Shown here: positions 23,830 through 35,260 of the stretch, piece after piece
How the letters are laid out: each line of letters opens with the position of its first letter
How positions within the stretch are numbered: the stretch's first letter is position 1
Assembly: GCA_015680685.1 (NCBI GenBank)
Contig: MNCI01004284.1
Span: 355,171 to 419,170, forward strand
Length of the DNA stretch: 64,000 bases
From: Gnetum montanum
Taxonomy: Eukaryota > Streptophyta > Gnetopsida > Gnetales > Gnetaceae
Reading direction: 5' to 3'
The notes under the pieces: model-generated
What the model saw: the letters and a program-made list of their open reading frames with translations, nothing else
What the model was told of the DNA's origin: nothing
Database searches by the model: none
Translations under genes and position numbers: made by a program

Positions 23830-24957
23830 TAGGTAAAACAATAAGTTGTATGACTATAGCTTGACCTTTTGTTAAGGACTAGGAAACATAATGAAGATCA
23901 AACTCTGCTGTTATGACTTTCCATTGAGCTATATGACTACTTTCATAAATATTGGTCATGATGACTCTAAGTATGTTCTCTTTACAAATGACATTGACCT
24001 AGCTCCTAAAGAGGTAGTGCCTCCACTTCTTTAATGAGAATACTAGTGCTAAACAGTACTTCTCCGCTTCAGTATATCATGTCTTATGGGCAACTAATGC
24101 ATGGTTAAGATAGTATAGTGACATTTTTGCTTCATCATCATGTTTATGATAGAGTAGAGAGGAAATGGATGTGTGGGAGATAGCAGGGTAGATGAAAAAA
24201 GTTCTACCCTCTTGTGGACAATAGACTATTGGTAGTTGTGCCAACTCTTACTTAAGCTTTTCAAAGGCTTCATGACATTGAGCCATCCACTAATAGTGAA
24301 CTTCTTTTTTAAACAATTGTTGCATGGATTGTAACTTATCCATAAGCTTAGAAATCAACCTACAAAAAAATTGTAATCTACCTTGCAATCCCTAAAGCTC
24401 CTTAAGGTTAGTTGGTGTTGCCAAGTTGGAGATGGATTTAGCCTTATCAAGATCGACATGTATCCATACTTCTGATACTACAAAGCCAAAAATCTTACTC
24501 ATTTTGACACCAAAGACACAATTCTTAGGGTTTAGTCTAAGTTCAAACTTAAGGCATCATTTAAGCACAAGGTTTAGGTCATTAGCATGATCATTGATCA
24601 CTTTGGACTTAATAACTATGTCATCTATGTAATCATTGAGTAATCCTAACATTTAGTCATTGAAGATATATGTCATATCTCTTTGATAGGTTGCTTCTAC
24701 ATTCTTAAGGCCAAAGGACATCATGACATAGAAAAAGGTACCCCAAGGGGTCATGAAGGTCATGCTAAGTTGGTGCTTTGGGTTGATCTTAATTTGATTA
24801 TATCTTAATAATCCATCCATACAGAATAATAAGGCATGTTTAGATGTAGTATAAATGAGATGATCAATACTAAGCAAAGAAAAATCATCCTTGATTGTTT
24901 CCTTATTTAGGTTTCAAAAATTGATGCAAATATAGATACTCTTGTTTTTCTTGGGGA
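23830..24957 (-). pseudogene. E2 reverse transcriptase, C-terminal and catalytic part
   Basis: Minus-strand ORF 24653-24877 reads as the RT fingers and palm: HALLFCMDGLLRYNQIKINP, then TPWGTFFY and FGLKN. The catalytic loop YIDD is intact at 24620-24631, followed by IVIKS. The thumb and connection part continues to about 23830 with stops. The N-terminal part of the same RT lies at 30253-30830, because a Copia element is inserted between them. E4 has the same domain uninterrupted at 55430-56290, which fixes the insertion point. Confidence 0.85.
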
Positions 24958-24962
24958 ATACC

Positions 24963-26238
24963 TATTGAACTTTTGGTATGTCAAAATGTTAATAAAAATG
25001 GAGTACAACGATGTTTGTGTGATTTTTGTATTTATAAGAGCAAGAGAAAAGGACTCAAGGACTCACATACAAAGTCAAGATCACAAGGACTCAAGGGAGC
25101 ATGGACAAATATGAAGAATTCAAGAAAAATATGTCTATTTTTGTTGAGAATGATTCATGGATGTTTTGGCATTTTTTGGAGTGTTTCTAGACCATTTTGA
25201 TGAGTCTAGAAGGTTATAAGGTCTATGGGGACTTTTTTGGAGGCACTTGAAGGCTCCCAGCATCGAAATAAGCAATTTCATTTTTGGTCCCTATAGAAGA
25301 GATGTCTTTCCAATAGGTAGCACAAAGATGTCTTTCCAATAGGTAGCAAACATCTTTCATCAGACAAAGACATCTTTCCCCAAACAAATATTTCTTCATA
25401 GAATGTAGGTCAATTTCAAAAAGATGTCTTTCTTCACACAAAGGCAACTTCCAAAAATCTAGATTTTAGAAAGATATGTTTCACTAGAAAAACATGTCTT
25501 CCTAAAATGAAGAGCAAATATAAAAAGACATCTTAGGCATGAAGAAGACATCTTGCATGACCATTAGCTACCCATGGCATAAGTTCTAAGATGGATTTGG
25601 AAACATTGTAAGTATAAGAAGACATCATTCTCATTTGGAAATGTAAAATCTCATGTGCAATCATTGTATAATCATTTTTCAGACATTGTAATCATTGTTT
25701 CTTCTCATTGTATTATCATTTATCCATTGTAAAATGCGGTATACCTCAAAGTATAAGGATCAAAAAACTAAGTTTCATTAATTCCTTATAATTATTATTC
25801 TCCATTATTACCTTGTAGGGTTAATGTGCTTCTTGTTGGAAGGCATCTTAAGTGAGCATGTTAGGATCCTACAGGATTGAGTGGTTGGTGTTGTGACACA
25901 ATACTCTGGAGTAGAGGTCAAGATTGTAAAGGTTGCAAAATCCTAGAAACCATATTCTAAGTATAATGGAACCTATTAGGATTTAGTGGTTGATGTAGCA
26001 TCACAACACTTTGGAGTGGGACTTAGAGATTGCACAGGGTGTGGTACCCTTCAAATCACAATTTGGAAGGAACAAAGTCCAAAGGTGTGCTTGCAAAATA
26101 CCCTTTGAGTGTGGACTACCCAATTTTGGGAACCACATTAAAATTGGTTATGTTCTTTATGTTGGAGAATTTTTGATTTGGAGAACTTATTCATTCCCCG
26201 CCCCCCCTCCCCTCCTCCTCTAAGTTCAATGATCCTTA
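24963..26238 (+). mobile_element. 5' LTR of the nested Copia element
   Basis: The 1276-base LTR ends TA (from CA) two bases before the primer site. Its middle carries repeated GATGTCTTTC / AGACATCTT words (about 25300-25560), including a near-perfect repeat of AGATGTCTTTCCAATAGGTAG at 25297 and 25327. Related LTRs occur at 29881-30247, 50130-50900 and in part at 28480-28740. Confidence 0.8.
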
Positions 26239-26240
26239 AG

Positions 26241-26253
26241 TGGTATCATAGCC
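26241..26253 (+). promoter_or_regulatory. Primer-binding site of the nested Copia element
   Basis: TGGTATCATAGCC differs by one base from the initiator tRNA-Met complementary site and lies two bases after the LTR end. Confidence 0.85.
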
Positions 26254-26292
26254 TAGTACTCTTGTACTCTAAATCAATCTTCAAGAGTGAAC

Positions 26293-27801
26293 ATGGAAGG
26301 GGCAATCAACATTAGACATATTTGGAAAAAGAGAATAATGTGTTTCATTAATTAGTGTGCTCAATTCATATATTGCATCTTCTATAAAGTAAGTCTCTCA
26401 TTCCCTTGTTTATATTCAAAAATAAAGAAGACTATGCTTGTAAAGTTGATAGAACTCATGATTATATGATTGATGTTTCCTTTGAAGAAAGATATGGGAT
26501 ATTTTGCCGTGAATTTATTTTTTCAAAAATTTTTGCATTGAGAGAAAAGATGATTTACATGCTAAGGAAATAAAAATTAAAGTTCTTAATGATGAATGTT
26601 TTTATCTCAAGAAAGAGAAATTAGACCTAAAGGCTAAGATTCAAAAACTAACCAATGTGATTGAGTAGATGAGTAAGAGCTTCAATCAACAAAAATCCAA
26701 TCAATTTGAATGTAAGGAAAGAGGTAAAAATTTCTCAAGTTCTACTTTTGATTCATCTTCAACATAATGCTTGGTATGTGGTGGAAGAGGCCATGTGGTC
26801 TCAAAATGTCCTAAGAATGGTAGGTTACAGTGAAAGGATAGAAATGATGAAGCAATGAGAAAGACCAACTCCTACTCGAGTTAGGATGATGAAGAGAAAA
26901 GTGAAGAAAAGGTGAAGGATGATACAAAATATTCACACTTCATGTATATGACTCTCACAGATGATGATGCTAATACCTCAGATGATGAACTTAATGAGGA
27001 TGAGAGGTTTGACTTATTGTGTAATGAACCTTTAAATTTTCAAAATATTTGCACAAAGTTAAACAAGAAATTAAAAACAAAGAATCAAGAAATTTCATTA
27101 TTGAATACAAAAATTTTAGATCTTACTAAAAAAATCTCAAACCTTAGGACTAAGAATAAAGAACTAACCAAGTGATGTGAGCAAATTAAGTAAGAACTTG
27201 CAGAATCCAAACTTGTGAATGAAAGTCTATTCAAGGGAAAAGAGTCCCTTCAAATTATTCTTGGACAAGGAAAAATTCCACATGATAGGAATGGGCTTGA
27301 ATGTTCTACAAAAGAGGAATCATCTACACCAATCCTATCTCAAACAAAGGTCACTCCAAAGAATGAAGAATCAACAAGCACTACATCTGAACCAAGAGTA
27401 GCTCTAAGGTATAATCATTTTAACTACTATAGGAAGGTGAGATGTTATTATTGTCATAAATTTAGACATAAGCAATGGAAGTGCAATTTAAAATATTATC
27501 ACATGAGCACTTGGTCATATCATGGGACTCCTTGGTCTTATCTGAATGTGCCTAGAAAGGATTTTTCCTAGATTAAGAAGGATATACAAACAAATCAAAG
27601 AGGAGTCAAGAAAGATTGGATAACTCAAAATAATGAGGGAGTTTGAAAATTTTGGATAATTAAGAGGAAGAAACCTAAGAATGAGAAGACACAATCTAGC
27701 CAATTTGTGAAAGGGAGCCAAGCCTTGAAAATTGAAGAAGTATGTACAAAAAGAGAAACCTCGAAAGAGGAATCTCATTCTCTACCACTCTATGCCTCTT
27801 A
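26293..27801 (+). pseudogene. Copia gag with two CCHC zinc knuckles, broken by stops
   Basis: A start at 26293 (MEGAINIRHIWKKR) is followed by a truncated N-terminus. One frame is then readable to TAA at 27799 with isolated stops. The first knuckle is CLVCGGRGHVVSKC at 26769-26810 (C-x2-C-x4-H-x4-C). An acidic stretch follows (DDDANTSDDELNEDE, near 26955-27005), then a Lys/Leu-rich coiled coil near 27055-27170. The second knuckle is CYYCHKFRHKQWKC near 27440-27485. Two knuckles separated by an acidic and coiled region are typical of SIRE/Maximus Copia gag. Several stops fit C-to-T change, for example TAA directly before the first knuckle. No protease follows. The ORFs at 26912-27175 and 27215-27571 are parts of this frame. 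Confidence 0.8.
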
Positions 27802-29860
27802 ATTCTTAGTTTCAAGTAAGGTAATTTTTTATTTCCTTGCTTGCTACAAGTCATGTTACTATTTAATTGTGTTGATGTGTGCTTACTTCATTTCAATCTA
27901 TAGAATGTTTACTTTAATATTCTACAATTGTTAAGATAAGTTCTTTCAAGAGAAGAAATTTGATACTATTAGAATATTTAATTATTGTATCTCTCATGAA
28001 TGTATGAGCACGATGTGATTAATCTTATAATTGAATGAAAGTTTGTGGTTCTTGTAAACTTTTAAAGCTTACCTTTTGGAATCTTACTTAGAATGTGTTG
28101 GTTTCAAGTGGTTTAAAACTCATGATCCAAAAGCTCCTTGTTGAATGATTATTACTTTATAAACAAATATCTCTTGTGCTTCAAACTCTTAATTAAGCTA
28201 TGGCATTGTTGCTTCCTCAAAAATATTAAAGTTTGGCTATTTTTAATGATTTTTTATGTATGGTCCTTGTAATGTAATTCATGTATCTACTAAAGATAGC
28301 TACATTCTAAAAGAAAGTCCTTAAGCATATGAATTATTTGCTATCTTTATGAGAGGTCTTTCTTCAAACTTGATCTTTATCTGACACTCCAAATTTTTGG
28401 GGACATCTCCTAGCTCTTGTGTAATTCTCAATGAATGTATGGAATTTGTGTATGTTGTTTTTTTTCAAGGTGTTATGCCATGTTTTAGGGTTTTTTATAT
28501 TTATTTTGATGAATGTAGAAGATTTGGGGGGCTATGAGGACTTGTTTGAAGATGTTTGGAGGTCTTGACCTTAAAATGAGCATATATATGTTCAGCCCTA
28601 GAAGGCTAGACATCTAATTTAATAGTTAGATGTCTTACTTGCATTTGAGATGTCTCATTTTGACAACAAATGTATCTCTCAAGAGGAGATCCAAGTCTCC
28701 ACAGTTGATCTTAACGTTGAATTGTAGGGATAGTACTTTCATGAGAAAAGAATAAGTTCATCCAAAAGAACCCAAAGGGAGCATTAAAATTTTCACTTAT
28801 GTAGGGGGAACCTATACCTAATCCAAGAGGCAACCACTCTAGGGGAAGTCTTTTGAGGCTTTTACCAAGCGGCACTCAAGTAGCAAAACTTTACATTTCA
28901 ACCCACCCTCAGCTAAAAATGAGCAAAGAAGAGCATATTCATCTAGTAATGTTGTGAAATAGGACATTTATTAACTCCTTATCTAAATATGAACTTTTAT
29001 GGTAAAAAACCCTAATATTTATATGTTATATAAACTTACATATGAACTCTATTTATTGTGTAACCTTTTGTATGTCAAGAATATATCTTTTTAAGTACTT
29101 AAGGCCCTTATTACAAATATGAATTGAGATGTACTAGAACAAGTGTTCATGATCTCTTTTGGTAAGATATGAGGTATATGCATATGCTATTTTTCTTGCC
29201 TTTAACATGATTATCATATATTAGTTTTTGAATATTTTATTAGATAAAACATTTATTGGTTATTTTTGATCTTTTGATATATTCAGCATGATTAGATGTG
29301 TTGCTTGGTCCTAAAATTTGAATATGCATGTTTTAAAATCTCTTGTCATGAACTTGCTATTAGATTGTTGATCTTTTCAAAAGAATGTTGAATGATTATA
29401 GAATCATGGTATCATTGGTTTAGAGATATCTTACTTACTCTTGAATATCTATTGAAAGGCTTGGATCCACTATACTTCTTGTTGTGAATAGATGAAGAAC
29501 CACTCTTGATAAAAAATAATCTTACTTCATTAGCCCTATGAAATTTATGAGGTGTGTACTCTTCAACTAGTTCTCTTGAAAAATGGTCTTATGTCATGCA
29601 CATTTATATCATGAAACATTTTTGCGAGTGTTTAGATTCTTTTGGGTCTTATCCATATAGGGGGAGAGATTTATGTGATAATGGTTATGCTTGTTATGCA
29701 ATGGATCTTCATAACTATATGTTTTTATTCTAAAATGATATATCTTTAAGATTTAGGCTTATGTGCATCATCATTTTTGGTCATGTCCAAAAAGGTGAAG
29801 AAGTAGCTTATGTATTATGATATTATGATAAAGACTAAATCATTTTCTTAAGTTTTGGAC
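27802..29860 (+). mobile_element. Non-coding interior of the nested Copia, with an LTR-like fragment
   Basis: These two kilobases hold no readable pol. At about 28480-28740 the sequence resembles the middle of the element's own LTR: GATGAATGTAGAAG, GGGGCTATGAGGACTTG, GGAGGTCTTG, then repeated AGACATCT / AGATGTCT words. It may be a related insertion or duplication. The rest is unrecognised, apart from the stretch before the 3' LTR, which matches the usual pre-LTR sequence of SIRE-like elements. Confidence 0.5.
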
Positions 29861-29861
29861 A

Positions 29862-29880
29862 TTACCAAAAATGGGAATAT
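29862..29880 (+). promoter_or_regulatory. Polypurine tract of the nested Copia
   Basis: TTACCAAAAATGGGAATAT directly precedes the 3' LTR. It fits a decayed CCAAAAAGGGGGAGAT, the usual tract of SIRE/Maximus elements. Confidence 0.6.
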
Positions 29881-30247
29881 TTTTGACCCTTTGGTATGTC
29901 AAAAAATTAAGGAAAATAGAGTACAAGGATGTTTTTGTGATTGTTATGTTTATAAGAGTAAGAGAAAAGGACTCAAGGACTCACAAGAAAAGTCAGGATC
30001 CCAAGAACCTAAGGGAGCATGGATGAATATGAATAATTCAGGCAAAATATGTGTATCTTTGTTGAGAATGATTCCTAGACTTGTTGGCATGTTTTAGAGT
30101 ATTTCTGGCTCATTTTGATGAGTCTAGGAGGTTATAAGATCTATGGGGACTTGTTTGGAGGCATTTGAAGGCTCCCAGCCATCTCTCTCTCTCTCTCTCT
30201 CTCTCTTCCCCCCCCCCCCCCCCCCCNTCTAAGTTCAACGATCCTCA
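29881..30247 (+). mobile_element. 3' LTR of the nested Copia, collapsed by an assembly defect
   Basis: The first 300 bases match the 5' LTR from its start to GGCTCCCAGC. Then a (CT)n run (about 30182-30206), 19 C residues and one N (30227) replace about 0.9 kb. The end TCTAAGTTCAACGATCCTCA matches the 5' LTR end again. The host RT resumes after the target duplication. Confidence 0.8.
30182..30227. repeat. (CT)n and poly-C run ending in a single N
   Basis: About 12 CT units are followed by 19 C residues and an N at 30227. The intact 5' LTR at the same place (about 26195-26220) has a C-rich CCCCGCCCCCCCTCCCC tract. A real C-rich tract probably stalled sequencing or assembly here. Confidence 0.75.
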
Positions 30248-30252
30248 CTACC

Positions 30253-30830
30253 ACTATGTTGGATACCTAGTCTACATAGTCAAAAACTCTAATGAAACCA
30301 ACTTAGTATAGCTTTGTGATTTCATCATGAACTTCCAAGCCTAAATTTGGTCTAACCTTGTGCACTTTCTACTTAATTTGTCTAATGTTAGGATGAAGTA
30401 TGATGTTGTGTTGAACTAACCATTGGTCTATACTTGGCATATCTTCATACAACTAGGCAAAGTTCATAATGCTATCTTATAGGACCTTAGTGATGTCTTG
30501 AGCCTATTGAGGTTCCAATGAGGAACTTTGTTTAAGGGTTTTCTCTTCACCACCCTATGTTGTGACAAGAACCTTAGGAAGAGAGTCTTTAGTAATGCCA
30601 CCAGCCTCTAAATCAAAGGTTTTAACTAGGCTCTCAAGCCACTCTAAAGGCTTTTTGATTAAGACTATGTGATTGACAAGACTCTCAAGCTCAAGATCTA
30701 GACAATCAAGATTAATACATCATTCAACATCACCATGAGGTCCACTCAGGATCAAAGGTAAGGTAATTTTCTTCCAAGTATTCATACTTCAATCCTACAT
30801 ATCAACCATAAGAACATTAAGTGGCACCTA
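30253..30830 (-). pseudogene. E2 reverse transcriptase, N-terminal part and linker
   Basis: Minus-strand translation near 30253-30440 reads VQHNIILHPNIRQ, VHKVRPNLGLEV, HDEITKLY, VGFIRVFDYV and VSNIVV. These match the conserved start of Tat/Ogre RT (Q-H-x-I-x-L-x-P-x-x-x-P, then K-E-I-x-K-x-x-x-x-G-F-I). The stretch to 30830 is the linker upstream of RT and is alignable to 56290-56690 in E4. Alignment with E4 weakens at about 30832, at an AG on the minus strand that is shared by both copies (see findings). Confidence 0.75.
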
Positions 30831-31189
30831 GGTAAAAATGAGTACACAGTGCAAATTGATTTAGCAAACATGTAAACATATGATATTTCAATGACAAAAA
30901 AAATTGAAAATAATGGTTAACCAAAGCTATAAGGGCTAAATAATGCCCAATGGGATTAAAAAAAGGTTGAATAAAGTCAATCAAGGGTCATAATGGAGAA
31001 AATAAGATGAGCATGGTAAAACAAGAAGTTCTACGGAGGTTGTATACAAGGCCAAAAATAAGGTCAAATCTTTGAGAATGGAATACATATGAAAAAAAAC
31101 TAGTTGATACTAGTTAAACAAGGTTAGATTTTAGTAGTTTTAGGCCTTAGAGGGCCATGTTATGGGACTATAGGGTTGCCAAGAGAATT
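30831..31189. other. Diverged stretch between RT and the tandem array
   Basis: It has loose similarity to 56690-56760 of E4 near its start (CAAACATGTAAACATATGATATTTCAATGA-like words), then none. Short repeated words such as GGTTGAATAAAG and AATAATG are present. No coding signal is seen. Confidence 0.4.
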
Positions 31190-34100
31190 TGGGCACATGA
31201 GGGGGTCATCTTGGAGCTATTTCGAAGCAAAAAATGGTACTTTTACTGGGACTACACTATGCCCTATTGGGGACTACACTAGCCTAGCATAATCCTATCT
31301 TCTTCTAGCATAGTTGACACTCAAGGGAAATTTCCTAGGCTTGGTATGATCATTTTTGGGCTTTTGGTGGTCTAAACAGCTAATGCAAGTGGTAGGTATT
31401 GAAGATTGGCAAGTTTTGGCACCATTTGGGCTTCCTAGAAGGTTGAAAATCTTAGTTTTAGGGGTGACTACGCTGGGCTAAGAGGGCCAAGCATAATCAT
31501 AAGTAATGATTGAGTTTGTAGGATCCCTAGGGTTGAAATAGAGTGAAATTTTCCATAGGGATCCATGGGGGCAAGGTTTTGATCATTCTAGATCAATTCT
31601 ACGCCATTCTGAGCTACTTATTGTTAGTTTTTGTTGCCACATTTTCCCTCCCAAGTGGGACTATGCTAGCCTAGCATAGTCCTTAGCCTCCTCAGTATAG
31701 TTGTGAGTGGAAAATGGATTCTAGTGAGTTTCAAAGCTCGATCGATCATCCTAATGGGCTTCTGGGATCATTGGTGTCATCAAATAAGGTTTTGGTGCAG
31801 AAATTACTATTTTTCATGGTTGTTTGGGCCTTGAATCCCAAAATACCATGGGACTACACTAGATATAAAGTTTCCAACAAAGTCAAGGATTCTAGATGGA
31901 AAAGGGATGAAAAGAAATGAATTTTTCCTTATTTTCCAAGGTTCCATGATATGGGCATGTTCTAGTAGGGTTTTGGTTCTTTCTGAGAGTCAATTTGGGC
32001 AATTCTTGAGCTATTTTGGCCACTCCCAAGTGGACTACACTAGGTTTGGATAGGTACTAAACTAGGCCAACGTAGTCCTAGTCCTTCCTTCAGTGTTGTC
32101 ACATTGGGAAGGCTAAAAAACTAAATTTCATTGGTGAATTTGGCTCTGATGGACTCCAAGACTCCTAGAAGTGCAGTTTAAGTGATTCTAGTCAATTTTT
32201 AAACAAGTTTATGTGGACTACACTAGGCTTGGAGAGGGACTACATTGGCCTAGTATAGTCCCAACTTCCTCCAACATAGTCCAAGATTTGAAGGTTAAAA
32301 CTTATGAAAACAAATGCATTCCATGGTCAATTAGTCTTCAAAGAGGCTCTAGGATTCATTGGTACGAGATTTTATGTCTTTTTGGTGTATCTTGGGTAGT
32401 TTAATGGGGACTATGCTAGGCATCTGGTCCATCCTCAGTGTAGTCATGGTATGGGGTTTCAAGAATAATGGATTTTGACTTAAATGTGATATCTCATGGT
32501 ATTGACATGTCCTAGCAATGTCTTGTAGTCTATAGAGGTGTTTTCTGGGTTATGTTTGGCCTATTGTGGAGTTTACACTGGCCCAACATAGTTCCCTCTC
32601 CCCATCAGCATAGTCTAAACTTGGAATGATTATTAGCAATTTCTATGATCAATAGAGGCTTCCAATAACGTTCTAGGGTTGGCTATTAGGTAAGTTAGGT
32701 CATTTTTAGTAAGTTTTCTTTAAATTTTGAGGGACTACGCTAAGCCTAGAGTGGAACTATGCTAACCTAGTGTTATCCTAGTCTCCATTGAACATAGGTA
32801 GGATAGGCATGAGTAAAAGTAATGGAAATACTAGTTTTTGGAGTCAAAAAGGCTTACAAAAGGTTTTATGGTTTACTAGCACCAACTTTAGGTTAATGTT
32901 GGACAATTTTGACTAGTTTTTCATGGACTACACTAGGCCTAGAGAGGGACTATGTTGGCCCAGCATAGTCCCCACCCTGCCCCAGCATAGTCAAGGTGGA
33001 AGTATTCAGAAATGGTGAGAAATGGGAGTTTTGACATCACACAAGCTTGGGCAGTCTTCCAGGGTTTTTCAACAATGGTCCTAGATCACATGAGACAATT
33101 TTTTAATAAGTTTTAAGGGACTACACTAGGCTTTGAGGGGGGACTACACTAGCCTAGTGTAATCCTCCTTTGCTCTTAGTGTAGTCCAAGTTGGAAAGGA
33201 CAAAAACTCTAAAAAAATTGGAGGTTTCATTGTTGGATAGCTTCAAATAGCATTTTATGATTTTTTCATGTGTCAATTTGTGTGGTTTCGATATTTTTTT
33301 ACAATCTTTTGAGGGGGTTATGTTGGCCCTAGACTAGAACTACTCTAGCCTAGCATAGTCCAAGTTTGTAGTGGCTAAAATGATGAAAAACTATAGAATT
33401 TGTTGTTAGAAAGCTCTAGATGAAGTTCATGGGTTTTTTGTAGGTTAATTTTCATGATTTTTGTTGTGTTTGGATAGTTTTAATGGGACTATACTAGGCC
33501 TTGGGTAGGAACTACACTTGCCCAAAATAGTCCTCTTCCCCTCTTAGCATATTCATGGTCCAAACCATCAAAATGTGGAGAAGAAGTAGGTTTCATGGTT
33601 GTAGAGGCCTAAACTAGGGTTTTAGGGTTTACTAGCATCAAGTTTCATGGTTTCTAGTGTTTCTTGAAAATTTTAATTAAACTACACTAGACCCTAGGTA
33701 GGGACTATGCTAGCCTAGCGTAATCCCAACTCCCTATCTAGCATAGTCCAAGTTTTAGCATGAGAAATAATAAAAACAGTAAGATTTGACCTCGTTTCAT
33801 TCCTAGAAGTTGAGTTGGAGTACGTACATGATGGATTTTTGGATTTTTGAGTGGACTATGGTGGGCAATCACCAAGACTATGTTGGCACAGCATAGTCCT
33901 ACTAGTTCCTAGCATAGTCCCATGTGGGAATTCAATTTTATTGATTTTATTGAGCTTTTTGGTTGATAAACTATCAATTGGTGATTACTAGGAATCCTAG
34001 CAAGGTGTGGAGGCTCCAAAAGGTAGTGTTGGAGGTGGGTAAGGGTTTGTATGATGCCTACTAACCTTGAAATCCTAGGACTATGTTGGCCCAATGTAGT

Positions 34101-35105
34101 CCCTAGGTCTCTCTAGTGTAGTCATGGGGAAAAGAAAAAAATTAACATAATTAACTACAATCAACCATGCCTTGGGCTTGTCGAAGGCTCAAACTAAGGT
34201 TTTGGGAAATGGTGTGCTGATTTGAGGTCAATTGAGGGTTGAATGGACTAGGAGAGTTTCTTGGGATTGTAGGAGGAAACATGTGATGTTGGACTATGCT
34301 AGGTAGTAGCTAGGACTACGCTAGCCCAACATAGTCCTTCACTTCTCTTAGTGTAGTCAGTGAGGACGCTTGATTCTTGTCACAGTTGAAGTGCCTTTAA
34401 TCAAGTCTTGGTGTTGTTAATGATTTTGACTAGGGTTTGGTAAGGTTGGGTGGTTTATTTAGAGGCCTTTAGAGGTTGGATGGGCTGTTGGAAGTCCATT
34501 CCCTTATGGACTACACTAGTAGTCGTTGGGACTACGATGGCCCAATGTAGTTCTTGGTTCCCTTTCATCATAGTCACTAGTATCTTATCAAGATCTCTCA
34601 TACTTGGTCACATTCTTTGGTTTTAGGACATCCAATCTAGGGTTTAGAGAGATAAGGTAGAAGTGGTGGTTGTTTTATGGCTTTAGGTTAACTACTCTAA
34701 ATGTAGTCTAGCTGGGAGGTTGACTACTCTCATCATAATCATGGCTTCTTTGCCATTCTTGGAGCATCCAGTGTGTAGCCTAGTCAAAATTGATAAGTTT
34801 TCTATAACATATCCCACATAACCCTATGTAGTTCCTAGTTTCTAATTTTTTGTAACCAAGTGAAATGGAGTTCCAAAAGGAAACAAGGGTTTCCACTTGG
34901 ACACTTAGGTTTAACATTAATTTAAATTATAAAACTTAGTAAAAATCATTCTTGTTCCATACTTTCTTATCACAATGCATTGGTTGGAGCTCTATTGCCT
35001 CCAATTTCATCACACTTTAGTTTAGTCATTGCTAATGATGCTTCCAAGTGCTAGCCTTATCATAGTGACAATTATTTCTACCTCCTAATGCTAGCATAGT
35101 CACCT
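31190..35105. repeat. Array 1: about 190-bp tandem repeat with a palindromic core
   Basis: A core of about 70 bases recurs near 31243, 31468, 31660, 31850, 32030, 32214, 32407, 32570, 32730, 32925, 33118, 33315, 33486, 33680, 33850, 34075, 34290, 34507 and 34690, a mean step of about 191 bases. Typical parts are GGACTACACTAGG, a second GGACTATGCTAG immediately facing CTAGCATAGTCC, a C/T-rich spacer, then AGCATAGTCCAAG. At 31658-31682 the core is a perfect palindrome with 12-base arms around one base. The inter-core parts are more variable but share words such as TTTTAGGGTTTACTAGCA and AATTTTGAGGGACTAC. Units are diverged, so the array is old. It lies immediately upstream of exon 1 of the plus-strand passenger gene. 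The short ORFs inside are accidental. Confidence 0.85.
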
Positions 35106-35138
35106 CTATGGTAAAGGATCTACTACATTCCAAGCACC

Positions 35139-35260
35139 ATGATGAAGAAAATGGCCCTTACCAGGAACTCTACATTTGAGGAGGTGGACACCAATGTTGA
35201 AATCATAGCACATCTACCTCATCCAAGGATCGAGGAGATTTCTACCATCACCTTTCTTAG
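35139..35260 (+). pseudogene. Proposed exon 1 of passenger gene copy 1
   Basis: An ATG opens MMKKMALTRNSTFEEV, and the open frame ends at TTTCTTAG followed by GTACACC, a plausible 5' splice site. The next recognisable exon starts about 1.45 kb on. In copy 2 the stretch to about 59348 also ends ACTACTAG before GTACTCATC, and its next exon is about 1.36 kb on, so the long first intron appears to be conserved in length. The exon itself matches no family I know. There is no RNA evidence. Confidence 0.4.

Larger units (their letters stand above)
24963..30247 (+). mobile_element. Nested gag-only Copia (SIRE/Maximus-like) element
   Basis: This element lies inside the RT gene of E2. LTRs are 24963-26238 and 29881-30247, both starting with a decayed TGTTGAACC and sharing TTTGGTATGTCAAAA, GGACTCAAGGACTCACA and GAGGC.CTTGAAGGCTCCCAGC. 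The target duplication is ATACC at 24958-24962 and CTACC at 30248-30252 (4 of 5 bases), and the uninterrupted E4 sequence has CTACC at this place. It has a tRNA-Met primer site and a polypurine tract but only gag; protease, integrase and RT are missing. It therefore fits the class of terminal-repeat retrotransposons with a gag domain. The right LTR is damaged by a poly-C/N assembly defect. Confidence 0.85.

Noticed and set aside
31190-35105. Possible CRISPR-like array of palindromic repeats with spacers
   Set aside because: Units are about 190 bases and diverged, inter-core parts are related to each other, and the context is a plant retrotransposon; this is a tandem satellite-like repeat.
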